Of a stretch of DNA of 64,000 bases, positions 47,066-58,727 are shown piece by piece. The translations under genes and the position numbers were made by a program. The stretch's first letter is position 1. Every line of letters begins with the position of its first letter. The notes beneath the pieces are model-generated. The model saw only the letters and a list, made by a program, of their open reading frames with translations. It did not search any database and was not told the DNA's origin. Source of the stretch: Mixophyes australis (taxonomy: Eukaryota > Chordata > Amphibia > Anura > Limnodynastidae); NCBI GenBank assembly GCA_036250195.1, contig JAVHZZ010000003.1, forward strand, positions 57,680,289 through 57,744,288. Direction: 5' to 3'.

Positions 47066-47985
47066 CATTTTAAGTGAAACTTCTTTGCATTGCAGGGGAG
47101 GGCACAGGTGTGTGGGTGCACAAGTCAAAGAAGGGTACAGATATGTGGATGCACAAGTTGGGGGAGGGCACAGGTATGTGGGTGCACAAGTCAAAGGAGG
47201 GTACAGATATGTTGGTGCACAAGGCAGGGGAGGGTGCAGGTGTGTTGATGCACAATTCAAGGGAGGGTACAGATATATGAGTGCATAATTGCATTTTAAG
47301 TGAAACTTCTTTGCATTGCAGGGGAGGGCACAGGTGTGTGGGTGCACAAGTCAAAGGAGGGTACAGATATGTGGATGCACAAGTTAGGGGAGGGCACAGG
47401 TATGTGGGTGCACAAGTCAAAGGAGGGTACAGATGTGTGGGTGCACAAGTCAGGGGAGGACACGGGGGTGTGGGTGCACAAGTCAGTGGAGGACACAGCT
47501 GTGAGGGTGCACAAGTCAGGGGAGTGTGTAGGTGTGCGAGTGCACAAGTCAGGGAAGGAAGCAGGTGTGTGGGTGCACAAGTCAGTGGAGGGCAAAAGTC
47601 AGGGGAGGGCACAAGTCATGGGAGGGTACAAGTCAGTGGAGGGCACAATTCAGGGAAGGTCACAACTGTATGGGTGCACAAGTCAGAGAAGGACGCAGGT
47701 GTGTGGGTGCACAAGTCAAAGGAGGGTATAGATGTGTAGGTGCACAAGTCAAGGGAGGATGCAGGTGTGTGGGTGCACAAGGCAGGGGATGGTGCAGTTG
47801 TGTTGATGCACAATTTAAGGGAGGGTACAGCTGTGTCAGATGCACAAGTCAGGGGAGTGTGTAGGTGTGCGGGTGCTCCAGTCAGCAGAGGGCACATGTC
47901 ATGGCAGGGTATAAGACAGTGTAGGGCACAAGTCAGGGGAGGGCACAACTGTACGGGTGCACAAGCCAGGGGAGGACGCAGGGGT
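47066..47985 (+). repeat. 33-bp minisatellite with a duplicated block
   Basis: The unit 'ggtgcacaagtcaggggagggcacaggtgtgtg' is 33 bp, exactly 11 codons. This explains the long frames on both strands (for example 'VHKSKEGTDMW' repeated), which I do not call genes. A non-repeat leader, 'gcattttaagtgaaacttctttgcattgcagg', occurs at 47066-47097 and again at about 47291-47322, so the first 225 bp have been duplicated as a block. Variants increase towards the right end. Confidence 0.92.
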
Positions 47986-48463
47986 GTGGACAAGACCGAT
48001 TCTCCCTCCCCAGAGTGCAACAACATGTCTGTACAGAGAGTGTCTGCTTGTGGTCAGAGCTGTGCAGCAGCAGCTTGTTCTCCATACCATGGGACAGATG
48101 TCCTCCCAGTATGCCTGCAGCCGCTCCAAAGTGTATGCCTGCCACATGCACTCATATTCGGGCTCTCCTCTTATTAGTGTTGCCATCTGCAGTTCTGCTG
48201 CAAAAACAGATGTTTTTTTTAATACACTAATGTTGCATTTTATACAACTATCCGGAAAACTGTTTTAAACTGATTGAACACATCTCTCAATATAGTGCAT
48301 TATTTTTTATTGTCTGCTTGCGGAGAGACCAGCCCATAGTTGAGCAGCACCCCATCGGACCCGAGTAACGTGTATTCCTCTGCAGTGCAGGAAACAAGCC
48401 AATTAAATTTGCTTGAAGATCACTGCCAGGTTTGTGTGCTGAACAAACTGATTGTGATAGAGA

Positions 48464-48854
48464 CAGGGCTGGTGCTAGGGTCCACGGCGCTCTAGGCATT
48501 TTTTAAAAAGCGGCGCCCCCCCCCGCAAAAAACGCCGCCCCCCTCCCCCCTCACCCCGTCTCTCCTTACCTTGTCTCACCACCGCCGCCTCTCTGCTCCG
48601 TCTCATCCCCTCCACTCACTGACACTAGTAAGTGGAGGGGAGGAGACGGAGCAGAGAGGCGGCGGTGGTGACAAATTAGCCTCTTCCCCCCTCCCCGTGC
48701 ATCTGAATGCTGTGTGGCGGCCGTGACAGGTATGGTCAGCGGTCGCCGCACAGTTTTAAAGTCATTTAGTATTCTGTGGCACCCTCCAGGCGCCCTCCAG
48801 AGCCCGGCGCCCTAGGCAAGTGCCTAACCTTGCCTTATGGGAGCGCCGGGCCTG
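48464..48854 (-). mobile_element. Palindrome-cored non-autonomous hAT-type element, copy 2
   Basis: This 391-bp element is flanked by a perfect 8-bp duplication, GATAGAGA, at 48456-48463 and 48855-48862. The end repeats read CAGGGCTGGTGCT and, from the right inward, CAGGCCCGGCGCT. Its sequence is the reverse complement of copy 1 (180-575) with small differences, and it has the same hairpin at 48576-48671. No protein is encoded. Confidence 0.88.
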
Positions 48855-48862
48855 GATAGAGA

Positions 48863-51589
48863 TGAGAGTTGCCTAAAATTCAGTGAACAAGGCTGTACTG
48901 TCCCATGTGTTGCCTTTGTGTGTTTTTTCTCACTTCCCTTGGGGTTGCTCTAGTGGGACAGCTCAGCAGGTCAGAGGCCTCTAAGGATTTATAAAGAGTG
49001 TGCTGGGGAAGTGGATGGCGTCACTTCCATTACACATATTCATCTCAGATTTTTACTAGGTACCGTCGCTGAAGTTTCACTTCAGAAATGGTACTTTCAA
49101 GTCCTACCTACTAAACCACCCTTTTAATTAATTATAAGTTTTCCAGTCTTCCTCTAACTAGTGGTCATTGACGTCTCATATATTTCTTATGAAAGTCACC
49201 CAGCTATGTGCTAGATTTGTACATCATAATGTTTTAATAGGTTTTAGAGTAACATTGTTGTCAGGGAATGTGCAAAAATCAAGTCATATTGCAGGAGTCA
49301 AAAAAAGGATTGTTAGACATAGCTTATCAAGGAATGTACAATTTTTAGCTACTGAATTTCAATAGACTTCTATAGACAATCTGCAACACCAAGAATCATT
49401 ACTGCAGGTAGCCAAGATTCCAATTAAATGGTGCAGACACCTATAACATTACCCTAATTCATCCAAACCCCACCTGGCTCTGCCCAATCATGCTAGTGGG
49501 TGCCCAGTAGATCTTTAGCTTTCAAAGTAGCAGGTACTGTACCTACAATAAAACCAACAGCAGTACAAAAGAAACAATGAGATCACTCATCTTATTGTGC
49601 AAAGATAATTTATTGCAAATTATTATTAAAACATTAATAAATATTTAATTCAAACCACTCAGCATATCTAATTAATCACCAACTACCCAATAATAATTAA
49701 GGAACTTCTCATGAAATCATACAGACATTGATAACGTCTAAGTCCATAATTAGGCCTAATATCTGTAGATGTTCTTAGTCTTGGAATTTTCACTTATATA
49801 GGACTCTCTCAATCCTGGAATACAATTGTATATATGTCAGCCCTAAGGCTAATATATTTATGTACATACAAGCTCTCAGGCAACAGATGATTTCCAGACC
49901 GCAGCTCAAATGCTTTCCACTCAATTTATGTATAGGCTCTCCTCCAAGCAGTCAGATGGTATCCAGAGATATTCATGTACTTTTCCCTTTATTAGTATAA
50001 TCACAAAGATGTTTATCTGCAGTAGATGTTACCTAAAGAAATGCATATGCTTCTCACTTTAATGAAGTAATCACAATAGTACTTATCTGCAGTAGATTTC
50101 CTCCACTAACGAAAGGACAACTTTCAGCAAAGCTGTGACTAGATACCGATCTCCATGTCTGCAGCCTTCAACGCACTCCTATAGGTGCAATGTAGGAAAG
50201 CAATTGCTCAATCCAAATGAAAAGAATGTGTCTGCAGTGGCCAGATGAAAATGGAGCATGATATATAAGGAAAGCTGAATAGGTTCGTCTGCGGCGGCCA
50301 AGTAAGTTACTTAGGCAAATTTAGCCGGCGGCTTCACCAGAGGTAAAACAATCTCATCCATTCATGGTCACCTTTTATCGATCACACAGCTGAATTCCAG
50401 TCAATCATTCTAAGTTAAATACGTTAAGCTGCTAAGTAATGGTTCCATCCGGCCACTATCACTTGGGTCGTCTTGAACCAATCGCATCTATTGTTGACAG
50501 ACAATTTCCGATATGTTAGTTCATTCATTGCTATCACAATGCAATTATAAACAACACGAATATAAACATATTTGAGTCATTAAGGAGAGCAAAGCATAAA
50601 AAAGGAGAACATTTGCATCTTGGCAAAACCATGTTGCATTGGAGGGGGAGGTAAATATAAAATGTGGGGACAGATTTATAGTTAGGGTACGGTATGTCCT
50701 AGATCAGCTTTAAATTTCAGTGTGAAAATAAAGTAAAAGTATTTATGTGTTAGATGATAAAACAGTCAGTATTTCCTTATGTGCAAAAATATAAACTAAT
50801 TAGCACCCCCTGCATTGTAATATGGTTTGTCCAGGAGCAAATTTACTTTGCTCTTCTTAATGACTCAGGCCCATTAACTTTTGCTTACAATGGTAGATCG
50901 ACATAATGAAGTGTATTGATAACAATACCTTTGCTAAACAGAACATTTATAATGCAATATATTTTCATTATAATCATTGTATTCATTATATTGCTATGGG
51001 ATATGTATGGGATATATATTTCAATGGGTTATCATCACTCCAATATTTCCATAAGAAATCCTATATCACCAACAGGCTAATAACACTCCTATATTTATTA
51101 TATGTAGTTTTTAATATAAAATTATCTCAATATTCATAATTAAATTCCTTGAGTGTTATTTTAAAGTCATATGTATAAATAAGTTAGCACAATTCTTATA
51201 AAAAATAATAATAATAATAAAGATATATAAAAAAAAAAAAAAAAAAACAACAAATACTTTTCTTGACCCTATAGCCTTACCAAGGCTCATTATAACCCAA
51301 TATATAAAAATGAATACAACTTGGAACATAGAATACCATATACCAACAAAAATAAAAAAAAATAATTAAAAATGGAAAAGGAAAGGGAGGGGGGAATTAG
51401 AAAAAATGAAAAAGATGGACCAGGATAAAGATGTAACATCTTCCTTCGACTTGAATTAGTGATTTATTAATGTTTTAACAATAATTTTTAATAAATTATC
51501 TTTGTTCAATAAGATCAGAACTCTCATAATTTCTTTTCACATTCTAGTGAAGCCACATTTGGGCATTTCACCCCAGATGTGTTTTGTAA
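48863..51589. other. No recognised gene; AT-rich
   Basis: Apart from the 33-bp motif at 50846-50878 (shared with 7819-7851) and the A run at 51229-51247 next to an AAT array, nothing distinct is visible. The A run could mark the end of an old retrocopy, but the sequence before it is not recognisable. Confidence 0.4.
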
Positions 51590-52500
51590 GCAGAGCCGTA
51601 AGGGTGGTGCGGCCAGTGTGGTAGACCAGAGCACAAGGTGGGTTAGAGCTGTGCCTTGCTCCCTGCAACATTGCCGATGTTACTAATGATGTCATGATGA
51701 TGTCAGTGGACTGAAGAGGAGTGGAGCTTCCTTCTCTCTGCTCTCCTCCCCTTTCATTCATCTCTACCCCTCTCCTTTCATCCCCTTAACTCTCTCTCTC
51801 TTGATCCACCATCCTATGTGGAGAGCAGATAAGTATTTTTGCGGAGTATTAATATTTTGAGGGTGCTGGCGGGGGTATTAATGTCATTTGGTGTTTTATT
51901 AATGTGAAGTTGGGATCTATTAAAGCGGTGTGGTGTCTCTATTAAATGTAGGGGTTAGTACACTTTCATTTATTAAAGGCTCACAGGGAAATTTGAATGC
52001 CGTTATCTTGATATTGGGGCCGCTTGGGGGAAATAAGCCTATTTATTAAATGGTAATGCTATTCATTTAAATTCTGTAGTGGGCGTGGTAGGGGGATAGG
52101 TCTGTCTACTAAATAGTATTGTTAACAATTTACTCTTGGGGCCAGAGAAAGTGCTATGTGAATGCTATTAATTTAATATTGGGGTTATGTGTGTGTAGGG
52201 GGGGAGGTCTATTTACTACATGGCAGTAACAATTCTTTAAGTTTAGGGATGGTTAGGGGCCTGTTTATGTGTTGGGTAATTGCTAGGCTTTTCCAAGAGG
52301 TGATTAGTACCTGTAACTGTTTTCCAAACAGGGCCCCAACATTCCAGAATCTGAAGGTGTAACTGAGCTTGCAAAAGCAGCAGCAGTTAGTCAAAGCTGC
52401 AAGATCAGGTAGGGAGAAGGGCACAAACGTTGAACTACTATGATTGTGGTGGGAAGTTTCAGATTTTGCTGGACTGTCCCATGGTGTCAGGACTTTGTTC
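51590..52500. mobile_element. Diverged relative of the 31.2-kb hAT-type element
   Basis: It begins near 'cagagccgtaagggtggtgcgg' and follows the same plan as 31225-32664: a G/T-rich stretch with repeated 'ctattaat' and 'tttattaaatg' words, then an exon-like module (52332-52408) and 'gattgtggtggga'. The right end was not found and there is no matching 8-bp flank, so the copy is truncated or old. Confidence 0.5.
52332..52408 (+). other. Exon-like module, second copy
   Basis: 'tttccaaacag' precedes a 77-bp segment that ends TCAG before GTAGGG. One frame is open throughout ('GPNIPESEGVTELAKAAAVS'). The position and the start match the module at 32209-32287 ('caacattccag'), with divergence afterwards. 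Confidence 0.4.
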
Positions 52501-54057
52501 AGACTTTCCCACTTCACACTGCTCTGCTCAGGAAGGGGAAGACGCGTTCACTAAACAATGTTGTGTGCTGCATTTCTGGTGTGTTTGAAGGGAAAAGGGA
52601 TGATTTAAAGGTGGCCTAGCACACAGATAGCCAAACAAAAATCAAGACGAAGTCAAAATTAGGAAAATAGATGGTGTCCAGGGAATGGGGAATGAGTGTA
52701 TATGAGGATGGGCTAGCACTTACAAATTGTCAGGTATGTCCCCACAGTAGGTGGTATCTACTATTGCTCTCACTAATATGGGGGGTGGGGACGACGACAC
52801 CAGAGTTCTTAGTCACCCAAGGCATTAAAATATCTAGTCATTGCTCTTACTGTAAGACACGTTGTTTTTTTTTACAACATAGCGCTTGAGTTGAACATCA
52901 AGGTGAACGTCTGCCATATGCTCTATGGAGATGCCTCTGCAAACTATAAATGCTCATAGGTGTACAGAAAGGTGGGAAAACCTTAAGAGGTGCTCTGTGC
53001 AAATGTCATATCAATAGTCCCTGCAGGTTTAGAGCCATTGCTTTCAATGAAATAGATAGAAATATAAGATTTACCATCATTGAGTGTCTGTGGACCAAGT
53101 AGCATCAGCAGAAGTGGTCAGTAAGCTGCGTCCATCTATTCGCCTTGCTTAATTGATATTGTGACAAGAGAACACTTCTGGTGAAACACACGTGAACAAC
53201 TTCTTTTGCTTTCAACTGCTTTTTAATTTGTTTTAATGTCAGGAAGGTATTTGACACCATAAAGATTCAACACAGTTTCTTGTGACCCTAAACACTAAAA
53301 AAAACAAAGACCAGCTCTCTAGCCACTGGCTAACTTTTCTAGCATTGGTCATCCTGACACTCCTCCCACAGCACTAGCTTGATGGGCAGGTGACATGCCC
53401 ACCATCCCTTTGAAAGGAGTTCTCATCAGCTGCTTCTGTTTGATTACTCTTACTACAGACAAACCCTGTAGCTGTGGGAAAAGACACTTCCAAAGCATGT
53501 AAATGAATCAGACTCTATACTGTTATTTTGTCACACATATGTCCTTCTCCTGTTTATCTTTAATACAATATTTACATTTCGAAGATTTAATTTTTAAAGT
53601 GTAAAATAACAGATATTTGTATTATACTTTATCTGTAACATGAGACTTTTGCATTTATTAATAACAATGTCAAACCACATCTTTATGCTATTTCTATGTG
53701 TTCTCAATGCTGCTGTGGAGCTGAATTATACACATTTATTACTGCTGACATACACTTAGTGGAAATGCTAGTGATGTACAGCTGTATTCTCGTAAATTCA
53801 TGTATTTTCCTGTTAACATTTGGGGTGCAAGTGTGTCAAACTCTATATGAGCCCCACAATGCCTGAAAAGAAGATAAGAGTTTGAAAACCTCTCTTACTG
53901 GACATAAACTCTCATACTCCCTCTAGCACACTAAGCTCACATCTAGTAAACAAGTACTGCAAAAAGTAAAATTTGCAAGTATTTCCATAAGTAAATCATC
54001 TTAATCATCCTTAACTGTAAATGTAAAGCTTCCCCTGGCTGCTGTGCATCGCACTAT
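52501..54057. other. No recognised gene
   Basis: I see no element ends, tandem arrays or domains. The plus frame at 52671-52889 is unsupported. Confidence 0.4.
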
Positions 54058-55460
54058 TCATCATCATCATCATTATTTATTTTTAAAGCACCAGCAAATT
54101 CTGTAGCGCTTTACAATTAAGGCAAATGCAGTAATAGATAATACTGGGTAATACAGACAAAGAGGTGAGAAGGTCTTGCTCACAAACTGGCAATATGTGG
54201 AACAATGGGAGTTGAATACATGATGTTAAGTCTACATATTGCATTTTAGTCCAGTCAGACTGCAGAGGTAAATAATGATTAGTATGCTACATGATCCAGT
54301 CACACAGCAATGTTGGTCAGGGGTCAGAGGGTTGTTGTTTTGTGTAAATTGTGTAAAGGGTTGTAATAGGGTAATCTAGTGAGGTGGAGAGAGGGTGGTA
54401 GAGGAATATTATAAGCTAGCCTAAAGAGGTGGGGTTTTAGAGAACACTTGAAGATTTCTAGCCCAGAAGAAAGTCTTATTGTGCGAGTGTCACAATCACA
54501 AAGATGAAGTATGTGACACCTACCAGCAGTTGGCGCTACTGGGTACTGAGGCGCGGAGTCTAACAAGCCCCGGTTTTCATCACGGACCCCCGCAAGGAGG
54601 TATGAACTTTGCTGCAAGGGACATGCAGGTCATGACCCTCAGTATCAGTCAGCTGGCGAGGTATCAGTGAGGCAGCAGTACACAGGATAGTCAGCAAGCC
54701 AGGTCAAAACCAGAGAGACAAACACAGTCAAATCAGGAACAGGAGAATGGTCAGGAAGCCGAGTCAGAACCAGGAATCACTCAAAGCCAAAATCAGAAAC
54801 CAAAGGAGAAGTCGGGAACAAGCCGGGGTCAGAATCCAAAATGGTAATAGGCACAGGAACAAACGCTGGAGCAAGGCTGAAGACCAAATACTCTGGAAAG
54901 CAAATGGTGTCAGGGTGTGCTTTAAATAGAGAAAAGAGACCCCTGATTGGTGCTGCCACAATCGACGGGAGGAACGCTAACAATCGCCGAGTAGTCACTA
55001 TGCGAGGGACCGTGATGTTCTGCGCATGCGTATGGATAGTAAACAGGAAGGGTATAGTCGCTATGCAACGGACTGCTCAGCGTACGTATGTTCCCAGAAT
55101 GTAGAGTGTGCGTTACAATGCAACAGGACGAAGGCATCGCATGGAGACAGGAATTAGAGTTTTTGCAGTGTCTTGTGTAAGATATGTGCGTATTCTGGAA
55201 AATGACTTTTAAATGTATGTAACATGATTTAGATATAGAGTTGATGTTGGGAACAAAGGATAGTTCTGAGTCAGGGATCACACCTAGGCAGCAAGATTTG
55301 CAGTGTGCGGTTTATGGTCATGTTGTCAACAGGTAGGTAACTTCTGTTGGTGAGTAGGAATACTTTTAACTCTGTTTTTGAAAGATTGAGTTTGAGTTGG
55401 TGAGAGGACATCCAAGATGAAACTATTGCAAATAACTCCACCATAACCTGCATACCAATT
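54058..55460 (-). pseudogene. L2-clade LINE fragment split by an LTR
   Basis: On the minus strand, 'VSSWMSSHQLKLNLSKTELK' (RT thumb) at about 55380-55430 is followed by 'SISKSCYIHLKVIFQNT' and, beyond the LTR, 'SGLEIFKCSLKPHLFRLAY' near 54410-54480. The 3' end reads 'gtaaagcgctacagaatttgctgg', 'ctttaaaaataaataatgatgatgatgatga'. The sequence missing between the two parts suggests a deletion as well as the insertion. Stops and shifts make it inactive. Confidence 0.75.
54512..55117 (-). mobile_element. Probable solo LTR (Ty3/gypsy-like)
   Basis: On the minus strand it runs from TGTAACGCACAC (55117) to GGTGTCACA (54512), with TG...CA ends and short inverted termini. A TATA-like TATTTAAAG lies at about 54919-54927, and repeated 'ctgactc/ttctgac' words fill the 3' third. 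No internal coding region is attached. I could not find a 5-bp target duplication. Its sequence differs from the LTR at 14119, so it is a separate family. Confidence 0.55.
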
Positions 55461-58400
55461 CCACTATTGTCAGTGCCCTAAATAAGGCCAAAGAGAAAGC
55501 AAACAGAAACAAGTTGATTTAAAAATCTGAAGTGCATATCTGTCCCAATACTACCCATTGCCCTGAGATTTTCAAAATATTAATTTCCTGAAACTTAAAC
55601 AAGAAGGCTACACCATTTAGATGCTGGTTTACCAAAGCCAGTGCTGTTCCCCTGCAGAAAAAAATCTCCCAAAAATTTGAGCAGTAATCCTAAATGACCC
55701 TGTACATTAGAATTTCCACCTGCCTGTACTTTAAATAGGGAATACAGCATTTATTTTTAAATTGGTCTATATTACCACTCATCTAAATATAAGTATGCCA
55801 TTAACTCTGATCCTGGGTTTATGAGAAAATCTCTGCTTGAATTTGAGACTTCTTATTTATCAGAGAGAACACTGCATCTTATACAAACTATTCATATTTA
55901 ATGGCTATTTCCCTTTTAATACATACCATGGATCGTAGAGAGAGAGTAAATTATGAACACAGAATTAATTGCTCTGGAGATGTCTATCTGTTGCTATGAG
56001 CTGTACATTCTATCTCATTGATATCCTTAGTTTCCCATCTCATTGATGTTACAAAACTTTGATTTTGTTATTCCATTTCTAGTTGGCCAAAGGCTATCTC
56101 TTTCATTGATCAGCATAAAACAGATATTATATGGTTTGCAAAGATAATGCATTTAATTATCCTCTATCATTCCAGTTCTAGTCATCCTTGCTTTTAATTT
56201 AATTCTGGGTGGGGGAATTGACTGTAGAGTGTAATTTATTAACTTAAGAAAATTAACATCCATTAAATGACTAGAAATATCGGTTTATGAGGATTGGTAA
56301 CATGAAAAGGACCCTTGACTGAACTCTAAACTAATTAATTGTAGCTATTTGCTCACTAGTGCTACCTACATTTGACCTCTATGTTTTTAGTCACTCTATA
56401 AAGGTATCAAGAAGCAATTTTATATAAACTCTAATATATATTTAACATTTGCAATAGTAATAGAGCTAATTAATTAACAGTGTACGAGTTACTAGAGTTA
56501 ATGATGTTGACATTTACACTAATTGCCAAGGACAGTTACATATCTTAGTCATTTTTAATTCTATGTATTATTCTTTTCTGTTTAGATCTGATAAATAAAT
56601 GTTGTATTCATTTTATATGTTCAGTTCTTCTCTATGTATGCCTTACAGCCTTACAGATAGATAAATCACGGAGATAGGCTGAACTAGCTTTTACACCTCT
56701 TTGATTAATTAGTATTATAAAGCCACTGCCAGCATCCGTGATTTGAATGTTTTTCTGCATGAACACTATTTGTGGCATGGTTTGTTTGTAGCAGTGTCTC
56801 TTTAATGTTTTGTCCTTGTCAACAGTTCTACATTTGTTACAATAAATGCGTACTGAGCCAGCATTTTGAATTGTATTTGTCACTAGCTTTCCCATGTGAT
56901 TTATAGTAGAACACAGAAGCAATGGCACACATTATCAGCAATTGCAAACTCTTTAAAATATTTTGTGACAATTTAAAAAACTACTGTGTTTCATGGATAC
57001 GTGTTCTGTGGATATGCATACAGAATAAAGTAGAGGAGCTACTGCTTAGTAATTACAGATATGAAGCTCATAGCTCTCAAATTCAAGTCTCTGGTGCATG
57101 TATAATTTAGAATTCTCAATATCGTGTCATGCTTTACTGATTGTCACTGTCCTTGTATACTGACAACTGAAAAACGTAATTTACATAGAACACTTGACCC
57201 ATGGGGATAGATTTATCAATGATGAAGAGTATATAAATAATCTATTATTTTATATTTTATAACATAACATATAAACAGATTCAGCCACAATTGAATTAGA
57301 AGGTGACTAGGCACAAAGCTCTCCTTCCCCACCTGTTACTATGGAACCTGAATACCAGAGAAACAAGTTTTGAGTAGTTGGTCAAATTAGCATATGAATG
57401 CTGTGATCTACTTCCGGTGGAAAGATAAACTCCCCCCAGAAGAAAGGTTTTTGATACACATTTCACAAGGAAGAAACGTCCTTTTCCTGCCCTGCTCCCA
57501 AGGTGAGAGAACTTAGCTGATGGAGACTGCAACCTTAGTTCCATGAAGGTCTGTATATGGGGCCTTGAAAGAACCTGGTTAGCAGGAAAATTGTTATAAT
57601 GGAGTTTTGAATGGAATGAATGAAAGGTGAGTGAATCTGGAAATAGATCGTTTGTTTGTTAGATAAAATGGTGGTGTTGGAAAAGTATTTCATGGGTAAG
57701 TTAACAAACCGAGTAGTATTGGAAAGTATTGGAAAGTCTGTTATGCTGCTGTTGAAAAGTGTGGCTGAAATTAGGATTTAGATGCACAGCAAATGATTGT
57801 ATTGTTCAGGAAGTGGTCAGATTGGTAAAAAACGTTTTGTTAGACTGTTTGTTTATAGGGTAACTCTGAATCTCTGAAATAATGTTGTTTATTGCTGGAA
57901 ATGTTGATGTAGTTAATATGGCAGCAAGGTGAAATACCATGTGTTTAGAGCATGCTGAGTTCAGACAATAGATAAAATGGCTGCTATCTAGAAGATTTCA
58001 TGTGACGGGAATGTGGGTATTGAATAATGGCTGTTGGACATTGAGATAAGTGAAATGATAGAAGGACAGATGTATAAATGGTAGAAGTTTTGAGATAATG
58101 TGAGACTATTTGGAAGGTTAAAATTTATGCTTGATTGTGTCCCCCCCTCCCCCACAGGTCTCATCCCCCCTCCCCCTCCACACACACACACATTCACACA
58201 CCTTTAGACAATAGTTAGTGAAAACACACACACAGTGACTTGTATATTTATATAACAGGCAATAAATGTAATGTATTACACCAAAATCTATACTTTGTGT
58301 AAAATATTGTTACGCTGTTTACTGTTTTATAATATATACATAAGTTTTACAATTTGAAAGCATAAGCTATTATATAAATATTGGTCCTGTGGATTTAAGG

Positions 58401-58554
58401 GAAAATATTTCCTTGGTTAAATCACAATTACCTTTGCAAGGAGTAGGTTGACAGTGATAGTCATATCGGTATTAAATGGTCATCCATACATTTGCCAGAT
58501 TATTAAGGAGATTAAAACCCCATAATCACCCTAGAAATCCTTTTATAATCAAGT
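55461..58554. other. No recognised gene; C/CA-rich run
   Basis: AT-rich throughout, except for a C-rich and (CA)n stretch at about 58138-58205. No element ends are seen. The minus frame at 57296-57544 and others have no known domain. Confidence 0.4.
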
Positions 58555-58727
58555 TCTCTAAAAACGGAAAAGTGGAGATGTTGGCCATAGCAGCCAATCA
58601 GATTGCTAGATTACTAGCAATCATTTTCTAGAACGTACTAGGTAAATGATAGCTAGAATCTGATTGGTTACTGTAAGCAATACCTCCCTTTTCCTTTTTA
58701 GAAGATTTGATAAGTTTACCCCCATGG
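58555..58727. mobile_element. Fold-back MITE, diverged copy 4
   Basis: The arms 'agtggagatgttggccatagcagccaatcagatt' and 'aatctgattggttactgtaagcaatacctccc' match the family at 7513 with many substitutions; the outer ends are partly lost. It is the oldest copy. Confidence 0.75.

Noticed and set aside
46904..48177. Frames of 130-180 codons rich in Cys, Thr and Pro or in Val, His and Lys
   Set aside because: The 33-bp unit is a multiple of three, so stops are avoided by periodicity; no domain is present and both strands are equally open.
54506..55122. Five-base direct repeat ACAAT near both sides of the probable LTR
   Set aside because: It does not sit directly at the TG and CA ends, so it cannot be the target duplication.
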